A DNA stretch of 64,000 bases from Saccharopolyspora gregorii (GTDB lineage Bacteria > Actinomycetota > Actinomycetes > Mycobacteriales > Pseudonocardiaceae), in NCBI RefSeq assembly GCF_024734405.1, contig NZ_CP059556.1, forward strand, positions 5,642,001 to 5,706,000. The letters run 5' to 3'. Position numbers and translations under genes: made by a program. Positions 1 through 11,427 of this stretch are shown here, piece after piece. The notes beneath the pieces were generated by a model. The model had not been told where the DNA came from and did not search any database. It worked only from the letters and a program-made list of their open reading frames with translations. Numbering within the stretch: the first letter of the stretch is position 1; each line of letters opens with the position of its first letter.

Positions 1-24
1 GGCAGGCACGGCCTGCTCCCCTGA
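1..24 (+). CDS. 3' end of an upstream gene (partial)
   Basis: Frame 1 reads seven codons from the window edge to a TGA at 22-24, and a strong stem-loop follows 12 bases later. That arrangement fits the tail of a gene that starts outside the window. Too little sequence remains to name it; the other frames cannot be excluded. Confidence 0.3.
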   Translation, partial: GRHGLLP

Positions 25-35
25 TCGCCGCGACC

Positions 36-70
36 GGACCGCCCGTCCCGCACGCCGGGGCGGGCGGTCC
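36..70 (+). terminator. Stem-loop terminator
   Basis: A perfect 10-bp stem (GGACCGCCCG, 36-45, with CGGGCGGTCC, 61-70) is extended inward by further G-C pairs. It has no long U tract, as is common in actinomycetes. It lies just after the partial gene ending at 24. Confidence 0.6.
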
Positions 71-315
71 GTCGTGTCGCGGGGAGCTGTTTTTCCCGGT
101 ATTTCCCCGAATCGGCCATCAGGCCGGTGTTGACCTGCACCGGAGCCGCGTTCGGCCGGGTGGGTACCGTCGTTGGAGCGACGTGAAGACCCACCTAAGT
201 GGGTGCCTCGGATGAGTGAAGATCCTTACCGTCAGTGGTCACTCGGCCCGCCGCACCGGACCGAGCACCACCCCGGACCGTCCCAGGACCGGGCACACGG
301 AAGGACTCGTCCCCC

Positions 316-1059
316 ATGCGCACACGCTCCCTGCTCACCGGAGTGCTCGCCGCCGGCGCCGCGCTCGCGCTGGCCACGCCCGCTTCCGCGGCCCAGGACC
401 CCACGCCCATGGTCGTGGGCGGCCACGACGCCACCGAGACCTACTCGTTCATGGTGTCGCTGCAGTCCGGCGGCGGGCACATCTGCGGCGCTTCGCTGAT
501 CAAGGCCGACTGGGCGGTCACCGCCGCGCACTGCGTCCAGGGCAGCCAGCCCGGCGACCTGTCCGTCCGCGTCGGCAGCCTGGAGCACGCCTCCGGCGGC
601 GAAGAGGCCGGGGTCAGCGACATCAAGGTGCACGACTCGGCGGACATCGCCGTGATCAAGCTGGACACGCAGGTCTCCGCGCAGCCGATCTCCATCGCCC
701 CCGAGTCGGGCGCCACCGGCACCGAGACCCGCATCATCGGCTGGGGCCAGACCAGCCCGGCGCCGGGCGGCGAAGCCCCCGCCACGCTGCAGGAGCTGGA
801 CACCGCGATCGTCGACGACGCCGACTGCTCGGGCATCGAGGGCGAGACCGAGATCTGCACCTCGAACCCCGGTGGCGACTCCGGCGCCTGCTACGGCGAC
901 TCGGGCGGCCCGCAGATCAAGGGCACCGAGGGCTCCTGGGAGCTGATCGGCGCCACCAGCCGCGCCGGGAACAACGACTCGAACTGCGCGACCGGCCCGT
1001 CGATCTACACCGACGTGTCGGCGCTGTCCGACTGGGTCGAGGAGAACACCGCCGCCTGA
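316..1059 (+). CDS. Secreted trypsin-like serine protease (family S1)
   Basis: A 247-residue chymotrypsin-fold endopeptidase predicted to be exported. The first 30 or so residues form a Sec-type signal (MRTRS, a hydrophobic run, then an ASAA cleavage region), followed by the mature-type start VVGGHDA. The catalytic triad is visible: H72 in TAAHC, D110 in ADIAVIKL and S196 in GDSGGP, and paired cysteines fit disulfides. I chose ATG 316 because GGAAGGA at 299-305 is well spaced; an upstream in-frame start at 235 would bury the signal peptide. The 245-bp upstream gap holds a 6-bp inverted repeat at 189-204 (ACCCAC/GTGGGT) that may be regulatory. Activation of the zymogen and substrate preference cannot be read from the sequence. 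Confidence 0.93.
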   Translation: MRTRSLLTGVLAAGAALALATPASAAQDPTPMVVGGHDATETYSFMVSLQSGGGHICGASLIKADWAVTAAHCVQGSQPGDLSVRVGSLEHASGGEEAGVSDIKVHDSADIAVIKLDTQVSAQPISIAPESGATGTETRIIGWGQTSPAPGGEAPATLQELDTAIVDDADCSGIEGETEICTSNPGGDSGACYGDSGGPQIKGTEGSWELIGATSRAGNNDSNCATGPSIYTDVSALSDWVEENTAA

Positions 1060-1074
1060 TCGGCACCCGCAGAC

Positions 1075-1104
1075 CGGCCGCCCTCCTCCTGGGGAGGGCG
1101 GCCG
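1075..1104. terminator. Bidirectional stem-loop between protease and FNR
   Basis: A perfect 12-bp stem (CGGCCGCCCTCC/GGAGGGCGGCCG) with a 6-base loop lies between two convergent genes, so it can end transcripts from both sides. Confidence 0.75.
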
Positions 1105-1112
1105 TTCCACGT

Positions 1113-2084
1113 TCAGCTCCGGTCGGAGGAGTGGCCCGGGAAAAGGTGGGCCGCCGGGTCCAGGGCGACCGCGATGTTGTTGACCGCGGTGGCGGCCTCG
1201 CCGAAGCCGGTGGCGATCAGCTTCACCTTCCCCGGGTAGGTGGCCACGTCGCCCGCCGCGTACACCCGGTCCCGGCTGGTGCGCATCGTGCTGTCCACCC
1301 GGATCGAGCGCCCGGCCAGCCCGAGCCCCCAGGACTCGATCGGCCCCAGCGAGGCGGTGAAGCCGAGCGCGGCGACCACGGTCCGCGCGGGCAGCACCCG
1401 CCGCTGCTCGCCGACGGCCAGCTCCACCTCGTGCACGCCCGCGGAGTCCCCGCGCACCGCCACCACCTGCGCCTCGGTGATGATCTCGACGCCGAGCTCG
1501 GCGACCTCCCGCACCAGGCCCGGGTGCGCGCGGAACCGCGCCCGGCGGTGCACGAGGGTCACGCTGCGCGCGATCGGGTGCAGCGCCAGCGCCCAGTCGA
1601 ACGCCGAATCGCCGCCGCCGACCACCACCACGTCCTGCCCGCGGTGCACCGCCAGGTCGGGCACGAAGTGCACCACTCCCCTGCCGAGCCAGTCCCCGCC
1701 CGCGGGCAGCGGCCGGGGCGTGAACTCGCCGATGCCCGCGGTGATCAGCACGGCTCGCGCGCGCACCGGGTCCGGGCCCGCCAGCACCCGCAGCCGTCCA
1801 TCCACTTCGGACAGATCGGTGGCGTCCCTGCCCAGCAGGTAGCGCGGTTCGCGCGGCGCGGCCTGCTCCACCAGGGCCGCCACCAGGTCGCGGCCGCGCA
1901 CCGCGGGGAACCCCGGCACGTCGAAGATCAGCTTCTCCGGGTACATCGCCGCGACCTGCCCGCCCGGTTCCGGCAGCGAATCCACCACCGCCACCGACAG
2001 GCCCCGGAACCCCGCGTAGTACGCCGCGAACAGCCCCGCCGGCCCCGCGCCGACGACCAGCAGATCGACCTCGTGCTCGGCCAT
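1113..2084 (-). CDS. Ferredoxin--NADP(+) reductase, thioredoxin-reductase-like type
   Basis: A 323-residue FAD flavoprotein that passes electrons between NADPH and ferredoxin or flavodoxin. The N-terminus has the FAD-binding motif [14 protein letters not shown], the middle has an NADP motif [12 protein letters not shown], and the C-terminus has [18 protein letters not shown], a stretch typical of the YumC-type FNR family. The redox-active CxxC of thioredoxin reductase is absent, which separates it from that enzyme. I start at ATG 2084 because family members begin only a few residues before the FAD motif; a GTG at 2162 would add 26 residues. It is divergent from fumC, with about 165 bp shared between them. 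Its ferredoxin partner is not in the window. Confidence 0.88.
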   Translation of the reverse strand: MAEHEVDLLVVGAGPAGLFAAYYAGFRGLSVAVVDSLPEPGGQVAAMYPEKLIFDVPGFPAVRGRDLVAALVEQAAPREPRYLLGRDATDLSEVDGRLRVLAGPDPVRARAVLITAGIGEFTPRPLPAGGDWLGRGVVHFVPDLAVHRGQDVVVVGGGDSAFDWALALHPIARSVTLVHRRARFRAHPGLVREVAELGVEIITEAQVVAVRGDSAGVHEVELAVGEQRRVLPARTVVAALGFTASLGPIESWGLGLAGRSIRVDSTMRTSRDRVYAAGDVATYPGKVKLIATGFGEAATAVNNIAVALDPAAHLFPGHSSDRS

Positions 2085-2248
2085 GCCCCACCCCGCTCGC
2101 GCCGGTGCAACGCGGATCACCTCCGAGCCCGGCGCGCCCGGCTCGGCGACGATCTCCGTCACCTTTCTCGGTCCAGCACCCGGAGGACTGCCCGGAAGTG
2201 GGCCGCCCCATACTGACCGGCCCCGCTCGGGCGGTGGACACTTCGGTC

Positions 2249-3643
2249 ATGGCTGAACAGGACTACCGGATCGAACACGACACCATGGGCGAGGTCAGGG
2301 TTCCCGCCGACGCCCTGTACCGCGCGCAGACGCAGCGCGCCGTGGAGAACTTCCCGATCTCCGGCCGCGGGCTGGAGCGCGCGCAGATCCGCGCCCTCGG
2401 ACTGCTCAAGGCCGCCACCGCGCGGGTCAACGGCGAACTCGGCATCCTCGACGCCGACATGGCCGAGGCCATCGCCGCCGCCGCCGACGAGGTCGCCGAG
2501 GGCCACCACGACGCGCACTTCCCGATCGACGTGTTCCAGACCGGCTCCGGCACGTCGTCGAACATGAACGCCAACGAGGTCATCGCGACCCTCGCGACCC
2601 GCGGACTCGGCCGCGACGTGCACCCGAACGACCACGTCAACGCCTCGCAGTCCTCGAACGACACGTTCCCCACCACCATCCACGTGGCCGCCACCGAGGC
2701 CGTGCTCACCGACGTCATCCCCGCCCTGGAGCACCTGGCGGGCGTCGTCGAGGTCCGCGCCGCCGAGTGGGCCGAGGTCGTCAAGTCCGGCCGCACCCAC
2801 CTGATGGACGCGGTGCCGATCACCCTCGCCCAGGAAGCGGGCGCGTGGGCCTCGCAGGTGCGCTTCGGCGTGGAGCGGCTGCGTTCCGGGCTGGACCGGC
2901 TCGGTGAGCTGCCCATCGGCGGCACCGCCGTCGGGTCCGGCCTGAACGCGCCGGACGGCTTCGGCGCGGCCGTCGCCGCCGAGCTCGCCCGCGTCACCGG
3001 ACTGCCGCTGACCGAGGCCCGCGACCACTTCGAGGCGCAGGCCACCCAGGACGGCGTCGTCGAGACCTCCGGGCACCTGCGCACCGTCGCGGTGAGCCTG
3101 AACAAGATCGCCAACGACGTGCGCTGGCTCGGGTCCGGCCCGCGCACCGGCCTCGCCGAGCTGGCGCTGCCCGACCTGCAGCCCGGTTCCTCGATCATGC
3201 CGGGCAAGGTGAACCCGGTGATCCCGGAGGCCACCCTCCAGGTCGTCGCGCAGGTCATCGGCAACGACGCGGCCGTCGCGTTCGCCGGCGCGCAGGGCAA
3301 CTTCCAGCTCAACGTGAACCTGCCGGTGATCGCCCGCAACGTGCTGGAATCCGCGCGACTGCTCGCCGCCGTGTCCCGGCTGCTCGCCGACAAGGTGTTC
3401 GCCGGGGTCGAGGCCAACGTCGAGCGCGCCCGCGAGTACGCCGAGGGTTCGCCGTCGATCGTCACGCCGCTGAACCGCTTCATCGGCTACGAGGAGGCCG
3501 CCTCGATCGCGAAGCAGGCCCTCAAGGAGCGCCGCACCATCCGCGAGGTCGTCCTCGAACGCGGCCACGTCGACTCCGGCAAGCTCACCCTGGAGCAGCT
3601 GGACACCGCGCTGGACGTGCTGGGCATGGCCAAGGCCAAGTGA
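2249..3643 (+). CDS. fumC: Fumarate hydratase, class II
   Basis: A 464-residue cytosolic enzyme of the citric acid cycle that interconverts fumarate and (S)-malate. It belongs to the oxygen-stable, iron-free class II family. The superfamily signature [11 protein letters not shown] lies near residues 313-323, and [10 protein letters not shown] and [12 protein letters not shown] mark the active-site regions. Length matches the family. ATG 2249 is chosen because [16 protein letters not shown] is the conserved N-terminus; longer in-frame starts add unrelated sequence. It is transcribed alone, with a stem-loop directly after its stop. Confidence 0.96.
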   Translation: MAEQDYRIEHDTMGEVRVPADALYRAQTQRAVENFPISGRGLERAQIRALGLLKAATARVNGELGILDADMAEAIAAAADEVAEGHHDAHFPIDVFQTGSGTSSNMNANEVIATLATRGLGRDVHPNDHVNASQSSNDTFPTTIHVAATEAVLTDVIPALEHLAGVVEVRAAEWAEVVKSGRTHLMDAVPITLAQEAGAWASQVRFGVERLRSGLDRLGELPIGGTAVGSGLNAPDGFGAAVAAELARVTGLPLTEARDHFEAQATQDGVVETSGHLRTVAVSLNKIANDVRWLGSGPRTGLAELALPDLQPGSSIMPGKVNPVIPEATLQVVAQVIGNDAAVAFAGAQGNFQLNVNLPVIARNVLESARLLAAVSRLLADKVFAGVEANVERAREYAEGSPSIVTPLNRFIGYEEAASIAKQALKERRTIREVVLERGHVDSGKLTLEQLDTALDVLGMAKAK

Positions 3644-3649
3644 GCCGGT

Positions 3650-3686
3650 GGGCCGTGCGCACCGCCACCCGGCGAGCGCACGGCCC
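3650..3686 (+). terminator. fumC terminator
   Basis: An 11-bp perfect stem (GGGCCGTGCGC at 3650-3660, GCGCACGGCCC at 3676-3686) begins seven bases after the fumC stop. Confidence 0.65.
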
Positions 3687-3796
3687 GATCCGGAGCACCC
3701 CCAGCGGTTCCGGATCACGACTACGACGCCGCGCACCGCCCCACCGGTTCCCCGTTCCTCCGGCGAGTTGCGGGGCAGCGCGCGCACCATGGACGC

Positions 3797-5338
3797 ATGG
3801 TGCCGCTGAACGCGGTCGTCTCCGCGTCCGCCGAGGTCGCGGGGACCCGCGCCCGCAACGCGAAGATCCGCACCCTCGCCGAACTGCTCACCCGCCTGCG
3901 CGGCGCCGAGATCCGGCCTGCCGCCGCGCTGCTCGCCGGCGAGCTGCCCGGGGGCCGCGCCGGGGTCGGCTGGTCCACGCTGAACGCGCTGCGCGCCGAA
4001 CCCGCCGCGACCCCCGGACTGACCGTGCTCGACGTGGCCGCGACCGTCGACGAGCTGCGCGCCACCACCGGCACCGGATCCGGGCAGCGCCGCCTCGACC
4101 TGCTGCACGCGTTGCTCGGCCGCGCCACCACCGACGAGCAGCTATTCCTGGTCCGGCTGCTCGGCGGCGAACTCCGGCAAGGCGCGCTCGAAGGCGTGCT
4201 GCTGGCGGCCGTCGCCCGCGCCGCCGACGTGCCCGCCGAAGCGGTGCGCCGGGCGTTCATGCTCTCCGGGCGGCTGCCCGCCACCGCCGAGGCCGCGCTG
4301 ACCGGCGGTTCCGCCGCGCTCGCCGAGTTCCGGCTCGAAGTGGGCAGGCCGCTGCGACCGATGCTCGCCTCGCCCGCCGACACCCTCGCGGCGGCGCTGG
4401 ACGAACTCGGCGACTGCGTGGTCGAGCACAAGCTGGACGGGGCGCGGATCCAGCTGCACCGGGACCGCGAGCAGGTCCGGGTGTTCACCCGCACGCTCCG
4501 CGAGATCACCGGGCAGGTCCCGGAACTCGTCGAACTGGGCCTGGCGCTGCCCTGCACGTCGGTGGTGCTGGACGGGGAGGCGCTCGCCCTCACCGACTCC
4601 GGCAGGCCCCGCCCGTTCCAGGAGACGATGTCCCGCTTCGGCGCCCGCGGTCCGCGCGACGAGGTGCTGCGGCCGCACTTCTTCGACTGCCTGCACCTGG
4701 ACGGCGCGGACCTGGTGGACGAGCCGCTGCACCGGCGGCTGGCGGCGCTGGCCCGCGTCGCACCCGAGCACCGCATCCCCGGGGTGTGCCCCGGGAACGC
4801 CGAGGACGCGGACGCGCTGCTGGACGACGCCCTCGACGCCGGGCACGAAGGGGTCGTGGTGAAGGACCTCGACTCGATCTACGCGGCGGGGCGCCGCGGC
4901 CGGGCCTGGCGCAAGGTCAAACCGTCGCACACGCTGGACCTGGTGGTGCTCGCCGCGGAATGGGGCCACGGGCGGCGCAGCGGGACGCTGTCCAACCTGC
5001 ACCTCGGCGCTCGCGACCCGGCGGGCGGACCGCCGATCATGGTGGGCAAGACGTTCAAGGGCCTCACCGACGAACTCCTCGCCTGGCAGACCGCCGAATT
5101 CCCCCGCCACGAGACGCACCGCGACCGGAGCACCGTGCACCTCGCCCCGGACCTGGTCGTGGAGGTCGAACTGGACGGGGTGCAGGTCAGCACCCGCTAC
5201 CCCGGCGAGGTCGCGCTGCGCTTCGCCCGCGTGCTGCGCTACCGCCCCGACAAGGACGCCGCCACCGCCGACACGATCGACGCGGTGCGGGCCATGCTGC
5301 CGGGGGCCTCCTCGGCGGATGAGAAGGTGGAGCCATGA
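3797..5338 (+). CDS. lig: ATP-dependent DNA ligase
   Basis: A 513-residue ligase that seals nicks using ATP, similar in size and order to the mycobacterial LigB type. It is probably a repair enzyme alongside the essential NAD-dependent LigA, which is not in this window. An N-terminal helical DNA-binding domain (about 1-190) is followed by the nucleotidyltransferase domain. The AMP-accepting lysine is K212 in EHKLDGARI, and later motifs include LDGEAL, EGVVVKDL and WRKVKP. An OB-fold forms the C-terminal third. Its TGA overlaps the next ATG in an ATGA arrangement, so the two genes are translationally coupled. Confidence 0.93.
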   Translation: MVPLNAVVSASAEVAGTRARNAKIRTLAELLTRLRGAEIRPAAALLAGELPGGRAGVGWSTLNALRAEPAATPGLTVLDVAATVDELRATTGTGSGQRRLDLLHALLGRATTDEQLFLVRLLGGELRQGALEGVLLAAVARAADVPAEAVRRAFMLSGRLPATAEAALTGGSAALAEFRLEVGRPLRPMLASPADTLAAALDELGDCVVEHKLDGARIQLHRDREQVRVFTRTLREITGQVPELVELGLALPCTSVVLDGEALALTDSGRPRPFQETMSRFGARGPRDEVLRPHFFDCLHLDGADLVDEPLHRRLAALARVAPEHRIPGVCPGNAEDADALLDDALDAGHEGVVVKDLDSIYAAGRRGRAWRKVKPSHTLDLVVLAAEWGHGRRSGTLSNLHLGARDPAGGPPIMVGKTFKGLTDELLAWQTAEFPRHETHRDRSTVHLAPDLVVEVELDGVQVSTRYPGEVALRFARVLRYRPDKDAATADTIDAVRAMLPGASSADEKVEP

Positions 5339-5760
5339 CCACCCCCAGCGACGACGAGCAGGTCGGCTCGATCGACATCGGTTCGGGCAGCATCGACCCC
5401 CGCGACTTCCAGGCGAGCACCTCCTCCGCCGAGGCCGAGTTCTACGTCGCGGTGCTGCTCATCGAGATCTCCTCCGCGTCGGCCACCGAACCGGAGCTCT
5501 ACGAGGAATCGTTCGTGCTGGTCAAGGCCGAATCCGACGAGGAGGCGCGGGAGAAGGCCGTCGACTGCGGCAAGCAGCAGGCCGCCAGCTACCCGAACGA
5601 GGACGGCGAGATCGTCACCTGGAAGTTCAAGGAGCTCGTCGAGGTGAAGAAGGTCGAGGACGCCACCTTCGACGACGGCTCCGAGCTGTACAGCCGCTTC
5701 TTCCGCAACTACACCGCCTACCGCTCCTTCGAACCCCTGCTCAGCGGCGAGGACATCTGA
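5335..5760 (+). CDS. DUF4288-like acidic protein coupled to DNA ligase
   Basis: A 141-residue soluble, acidic protein with no signal or membrane segment. After a low-complexity N-terminus of about 35 residues, the block from EFYVAVLLIEISS through LYEESFVLVKAESDEE to the W-x-F core and YSRFFRNY resembles the DUF4288 family. No catalytic residues are evident. It overlaps the ligase stop by four bases, so the two are made together. Joint action in repair is inference only. Confidence 0.75.
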   Translation: MTTPSDDEQVGSIDIGSGSIDPRDFQASTSSAEAEFYVAVLLIEISSASATEPELYEESFVLVKAESDEEAREKAVDCGKQQAASYPNEDGEIVTWKFKELVEVKKVEDATFDDGSELYSRFFRNYTAYRSFEPLLSGEDI

Positions 5761-5912
5761 CCGCTCGTCCCTCGACTCGTGGCGCGTAGCACTCGGTAGC
5801 GGAACCTCGTTCCGGCGGGCCGGGCGCGCGCGTCCACCCCGCCGGTGATCTTCCGACCCGTTCGGGTGCCGTGGCTTGCCTTCGAACGCGCGTTCCCGGT
5901 GCAGTACGACGC

Positions 5913-6470
5913 GTGTGCTTAGCCGCCTTCGCCGACGAGTCCTACGACCTGGACCTCGGGGTGTACGTCCTCACCGCCAGCCTGATCGACCAGGCCGAGG
6001 CCGAGCCGATCCGCGCCGCGCTCACCCGACTGCGCAAGGGCGGGCGGAAGCTGCACTGGAGCAAGGAACCCGACCGTCGTCGCGACGAGATCGCGAAGGT
6101 CACCAGCACCTTCGCCTCGACCAACTTGGTGGTCGTCGGCTCGGCATCGCCGATGAACGCTGAGCGCGCCCGCCGCAAGTGCCTCGAAGCACTCCTACCG
6201 GAAGTCGAGGCGGCGGGTGCATCCGTGCTGACGCTGGAATCCCGTCGGCCGCGCAACGACAAGCTCGACCAGCAGACCGTCGCGGTCTGCAAGCGCAAGC
6301 GCGCGATCTCGATGAAGGTCCACGTCGAGTTCACGGCCGGCGACGCCGAGCCGATGCTCTGGTTGCCGGACATCGTGTGCGGGTCGGCATTGGCCGCCGC
6401 ACGCGGGAACCGGCGGTACTTGGAGCAGCTGGCCGATGCCGCGCGCCTGCTCGAAGTGGATGCATCGTGA
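5913..6470 (+). CDS. DUF3800-like protein carrying a TTA codon
   Basis: A roughly 185-residue protein resembling the DUF3800 family of predicted RNase H-like proteins. It has an acidic ADES motif near the N-terminus, hydrophobic strands and a lysine/arginine-rich middle (TRLRKGGRKLHWSKEP). GTG 5913 places ADES close to the start as in the family; GTG 5871 is an alternative that adds 14 residues. Neither has a strong ribosome-binding site. The third codon from 5913 is TTA (5919-5921), which is rare in such GC-rich genomes. It stands alone after the ligase pair. Biochemical role is unknown. Confidence 0.65.
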   Translation: MCLAAFADESYDLDLGVYVLTASLIDQAEAEPIRAALTRLRKGGRKLHWSKEPDRRRDEIAKVTSTFASTNLVVVGSASPMNAERARRKCLEALLPEVEAAGASVLTLESRRPRNDKLDQQTVAVCKRKRAISMKVHVEFTAGDAEPMLWLPDIVCGSALAAARGNRRYLEQLADAARLLEVDAS

Positions 6471-6497
6471 GCGGAAAAGGCCCCAGAAAACGCAGAG

Positions 6498-6530
6498 GCC
6501 GGGGTCCCGCCTCCGGCGGGTAGTCCCGGC
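6498..6530 (+). terminator. Nested stem-loop, possible terminator
   Basis: An inner CCCGCC-tcc-GGCGGG hairpin (6506-6520) sits inside an outer GCCGGG/CCCGGC pairing. It lies shortly after the DUF3800-like stop and before guaB1. Confidence 0.4.
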
Positions 6531-6610
6531 TTACTTCCACGCACCTCGGTGCGCAGCTGTCCCCAATCTAGCCCGGTGGCGAAAACCCCCGCAACCACAC
6601 TTCCGGATGA

Positions 6611-8119
<1,509 letters not shown>

Positions 8120-8126
8120 TCCCGGA

Positions 8127-8158
8127 GGCCGGTGGCGCCCGCGCGGACGCCACCGGCC
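8127..8158. terminator. Bidirectional terminator, guaB1 / phoH2
   Basis: An 11-bp perfect stem (GGCCGGTGGCG/CGCCACCGGCC) with a 10-base loop fills the gap between the two convergent genes. Confidence 0.7.
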
Positions 8159-8168
8159 GGTTCGGGCA

Positions 8169-9539
8169 TCAGGGGGTGAACTCCCCCTCCAGCATCTCCG
8201 TCACCAGCGCCGCCACCGGCGAGCGCTCGGACCGGGTCAGCGTGATGTGCGCGAACAGCGGGTGGCCCTTCAACTTCTCGATCACCGCGGCCACGCCGTC
8301 GTGCCGGCCGACGCGCAGGTTGTCCCGCTGCGCCACGTCGTGGGTCAGCACCACCCTGGAGTTCGCCCCGAGCCGGGACAGCACCGTGAGCAGCACGTTG
8401 CGCTCCAACGACTGGGCCTCGTCCACGATCACGAACGAGTCGTGCAGCGACCGGCCTCGGATGTGGGTCAGCGGCAGCACTTCCAGCATGCCCCGGTCGG
8501 TGACCTCGTCGAGGACGTTCTCGCTGGCCAACGCACCGAGGGTGTCGAACACCGCCTGCGCCCAGGGCTGCATCTTCTCGTTCTCGCTGCCCGGCAGGTA
8601 GCCCAGCTCCTGGCCGCCGACCGCGTAGACCGGCCGGAAGACCACGACCTTGCGGTGCTGCTGGCGTTCCAGCACGGCTTCCAGACCGGCGCACAGCGCC
8701 AGCGCCGACTTGCCGGTGCCCGCGCGTCCGCCGAGGGAGACGATGCCGACGTCCGGGTCCAGCAGCAGGTCCAGCGCGATGCGCTGCTCGGCGGAGCGGC
8801 CGTGCAGCCCGAAGGCCTCCCGGTCGCCGCGCACCAGCTTCACCTGCTTGTCCGCGGTGACCCGGCCGAGCGCGCTCTGGGTGCCCGCGAGCAGCCGCAG
8901 CCCGGTGTTCGCGGGCAGGTCCTTGGCCTCGTCGAGGTCGGCCTCGCCGTCCTTGAACAGCGCGTCCACCTGCTCCGGCGGCAGGTCGAGGTCCGCCATG
9001 CCCGACCAGCCGCTGGACACCACGTCCTGCGCCCGGTACTCGTCGGCTTCCAGCGCCACCGAAGCAGCCTTGACCCGCAGCGGCATGTCCTTGGTGACCA
9101 GCGTGACCCGGTGCCCGTCGGCGGCGAGGTTCAGCGAACACGCCAGGATCCGGGCGTCGTTGGAGTCGGTGCGGAAACCTGGCGGCAGCACCTGCGGATC
9201 GGAGTGGTTGAGCTCGACGTGCAGCGTGCCGCCGTCCTCACCGATCTCGACCGGCGCGTCCAGCCGGCCGTGCTCGATGCGCAGTTCGTCGAGGCCCCGC
9301 AGGGCCTCGCGGGCGAACCAGCCGAGTTCCGGGTGATGCCGCTTCGCTTCGAGTTCGCTGATCACGACCAGCGGGAGCACCACGCGGTGCTCGGCGAACC
9401 GGGTCATCGCCCACGGATCGGACAGCAGCACCGAGGTGTCGAGCACGTACGTGCGGACATCCGTTCGGGCTGCGACGCCTGCGGAGTCCTCGGCCTGGGC
9501 CGAGGTTTCCGCTGCGGCTTGGGAACGTCGTGTGGTCAC
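8169..9539 (-). CDS. phoH2: PhoH2: PIN ribonuclease fused to PhoH ATPase
   Basis: A 456-residue two-domain protein. The N-terminal PIN nuclease begins with [12 protein letters not shown] (D34), and the C-terminal PhoH ATPase has a Walker [12 protein letters not shown] (K277) and a Walker B-like [10 protein letters not shown]. Characterised mycobacterial PhoH2 is a sequence-specific RNA helicase/ribonuclease, so the same activity is expected. GTG 9539 is preferred because GAGGGAG lies five bases upstream; the longer reading from 9701 adds low-complexity residues. No separate small antitoxin gene is seen directly upstream, although an upstream peptide is reported for some PhoH2 loci. Confidence 0.93.
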   Translation of the reverse strand: MTTRRSQAAAETSAQAEDSAGVAARTDVRTYVLDTSVLLSDPWAMTRFAEHRVVLPLVVISELEAKRHHPELGWFAREALRGLDELRIEHGRLDAPVEIGEDGGTLHVELNHSDPQVLPPGFRTDSNDARILACSLNLAADGHRVTLVTKDMPLRVKAASVALEADEYRAQDVVSSGWSGMADLDLPPEQVDALFKDGEADLDEAKDLPANTGLRLLAGTQSALGRVTADKQVKLVRGDREAFGLHGRSAEQRIALDLLLDPDVGIVSLGGRAGTGKSALALCAGLEAVLERQQHRKVVVFRPVYAVGGQELGYLPGSENEKMQPWAQAVFDTLGALASENVLDEVTDRGMLEVLPLTHIRGRSLHDSFVIVDEAQSLERNVLLTVLSRLGANSRVVLTHDVAQRDNLRVGRHDGVAAVIEKLKGHPLFAHITLTRSERSPVAALVTEMLEGEFTP

Positions 9540-10102
9540 GGCTACTCCCTCGCGGGCGTGGGGCACACGCCCGCTCGTCGGCGGGCCGGGCCGCCCCTGC
9601 CCTGGCCTGGCCGGACCGGCAGGCGGTCCGGCGCAGCCACCGAGGCCGCGCACCGGCCCCGAGCGACCACGGAGGACGGTGGTACCGTCCGATCCAGCCA
9701 ACAGCCACGGTCAGGGCCTCCCCGGACGGGCCATTTACGCGTCGACCCGTCACTTCGGACGCTACCTCCGAGATTCGCTTCTGGGCAGGCGACCAGCCAG
9801 GTGATTCGCCAGAACGTCAGCCGGGTGTCACGTGCGCACCGGATTCGGTGCACCCGGACGCCACCCGGCCGTCGCTCGGCGGTTCCCCGGAACCGGCCGA
9901 CCCGCTGGTCACAGCGCCGCGGACGGGTCGGTTCGACTTTCCCGCGGCGCGTCATCGCGACCACCCGGACGTACGCACGTGCCGTGATCAACGCAGCGTC
10001 CACTTTGGTCTGTTCGAGTGAACAACAGGACTTTTCGGGCTTCCGCCGAGATTTCGCCGAGTCCGCCGATCGGCCCAACCCGCGCACCGCCGCCCGAACC
10101 GG
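9540..10102. other. 563-bp intergenic stretch
   Basis: It separates phoH2 from the 3' end of the metallopeptidase-like gene on the same strand, so it must hold the phoH2 promoter. I see no convincing gene, repeat or RNA; the open frames here have no ribosome-binding site or family resemblance. Confidence 0.5.
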
Positions 10103-11365
10103 TCAGCCGCCGGGAGCCCACGGCTCGTCCAGCAGCCGCCCCACCGCTTCTCCCGCGGCGAGCCTGCGGGCGACCACCGGCGGCCCTTCCGCGTAGGTGA
10201 CGACGTGCAGCCGCCAGCACGGGTCGGCGGCGAACCGGAGGAACGCGCGGACGCCCTCCTCCGGCAGGCACGACCACCGGCGCAGGTGCGCCGCCGCAGC
10301 AGCGGGGCCCGGGCCGTCGTGCAGCAGCAGCGCCGCGTCCGACCGCACCCGGCGCAGCCCGTCCAGCGCGTCGAGCACCCGCTCCGCCCGGTCCCCGTCG
10401 AAGGCGATGCCCACCTCCGCCAGCACCTCCTGCGCCCAGCGGCCCCAGCCGGGGCCGACCGCGATGCGCAGCCCCGACTCGGCGATCCCCTCCGCGAGCA
10501 GCGACTGCGGGCTGTCCCGCACCTCGACGCCGTGCTCGGACCAGCCGCGGGTGCCGACCAGCACCCGCTCCTTGCGGCAGTGCTCCGCGTGGTGGCCCGG
10601 GTAGGACTCGTGCGCGACCAGCCCCGGGAGCCGCCCCGCCCACACCTGCCGGTCCGGGTCCACCGCGACCAGCGACCGGAAGTCGCCGAGGTAGCGGTGC
10701 AGCGCCGACCACGAGCGGCCCCGGACGTAGCGGTAGTCGACGCCCTCCTGCACCGGCAGCCCCGGCTCGGCCCGCACCCGAGCGCGCAACGCGCGGGAGA
10801 GCGCGGCGACCCCGCGCGCCAACCGCGCCGGCGGCACCCGTTCCCGCGCCGCCAGCAGCGCCAGCCGGTCCGCCGCGGGACCCGAGCCGGGCAGCAGCTC
10901 CGCCAGCTCCGCGTGCGCGCTGCGGTACCGGTCCGGTTCGCCGAACTCGACGCGGAGCCCGAAGCACGCCGCGGCCTCCGCCCGGAACGACGTCCGCCGC
11001 CCGGCGATCCGGTGCGCGCGGCACTCCAGCGCGGCCAGCTGCCCGGCCAGGAACGCGGCCCGCGCGGGGACGAACCCGACATCGGGGACGACCGCGCACA
11101 ACAACGCGGCTCGTTCTGCAAGTACACCAGGGGCTGATACGGGCTCGCGATCGATGACGCTGCGCGATCGCCGTTCGACGGCGCGGGCACTCGCGGAACC
11201 GGGGTCGAGCCGCCCGATCCGCAACCCGAGCCGCACGTACTCGCGAACCAGCTCGGCGGCGTCCACCACCGGACGGTACGACCTCGCTAGCTGCGACGAA
11301 AGGCTTCCGAGACCATTCCGCGGCACCCGGATCGCGAATCCCGCCCGACCGATGTTATGGAGCAC
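10103..11365 (-). CDS. DUF885-like putative zinc metallopeptidase
   Basis: A 420-residue, Ala/Arg-rich protein with the motif VAHESYPGHHAEHC near residue 255. HExxxxH of this form is the presumed zinc site of the DUF885 family, so a peptidase role is inferred. No signal peptide is evident, which suggests a cytoplasmic location. GTG 11365 has AAGGA just upstream, at short spacing. Its start lies about 200 bp from the oppositely oriented chaplin-like genes, so the two share an upstream region. Substrate is unknown. Confidence 0.7.
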   Translation of the reverse strand: MLHNIGRAGFAIRVPRNGLGSLSSQLARSYRPVVDAAELVREYVRLGLRIGRLDPGSASARAVERRSRSVIDREPVSAPGVLAERAALLCAVVPDVGFVPARAAFLAGQLAALECRAHRIAGRRTSFRAEAAACFGLRVEFGEPDRYRSAHAELAELLPGSGPAADRLALLAARERVPPARLARGVAALSRALRARVRAEPGLPVQEGVDYRYVRGRSWSALHRYLGDFRSLVAVDPDRQVWAGRLPGLVAHESYPGHHAEHCRKERVLVGTRGWSEHGVEVRDSPQSLLAEGIAESGLRIAVGPGWGRWAQEVLAEVGIAFDGDRAERVLDALDGLRRVRSDAALLLHDGPGPAAAAAHLRRWSCLPEEGVRAFLRFAADPCWRLHVVTYAEGPPVVARRLAAGEAVGRLLDEPWAPGG

Positions 11366-11427
11366 GATTCCTTACCGGCGAGTAGCCGGGTTCCGCACCG
11401 GCGCCCCGACTTGAGGGGCAAAAGATT

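Noticed and set aside
1113-2084. Thioredoxin reductase
   Set aside because: The redox CxxC is missing, and the C-terminal [17 protein letters not shown] fits ferredoxin reductase.
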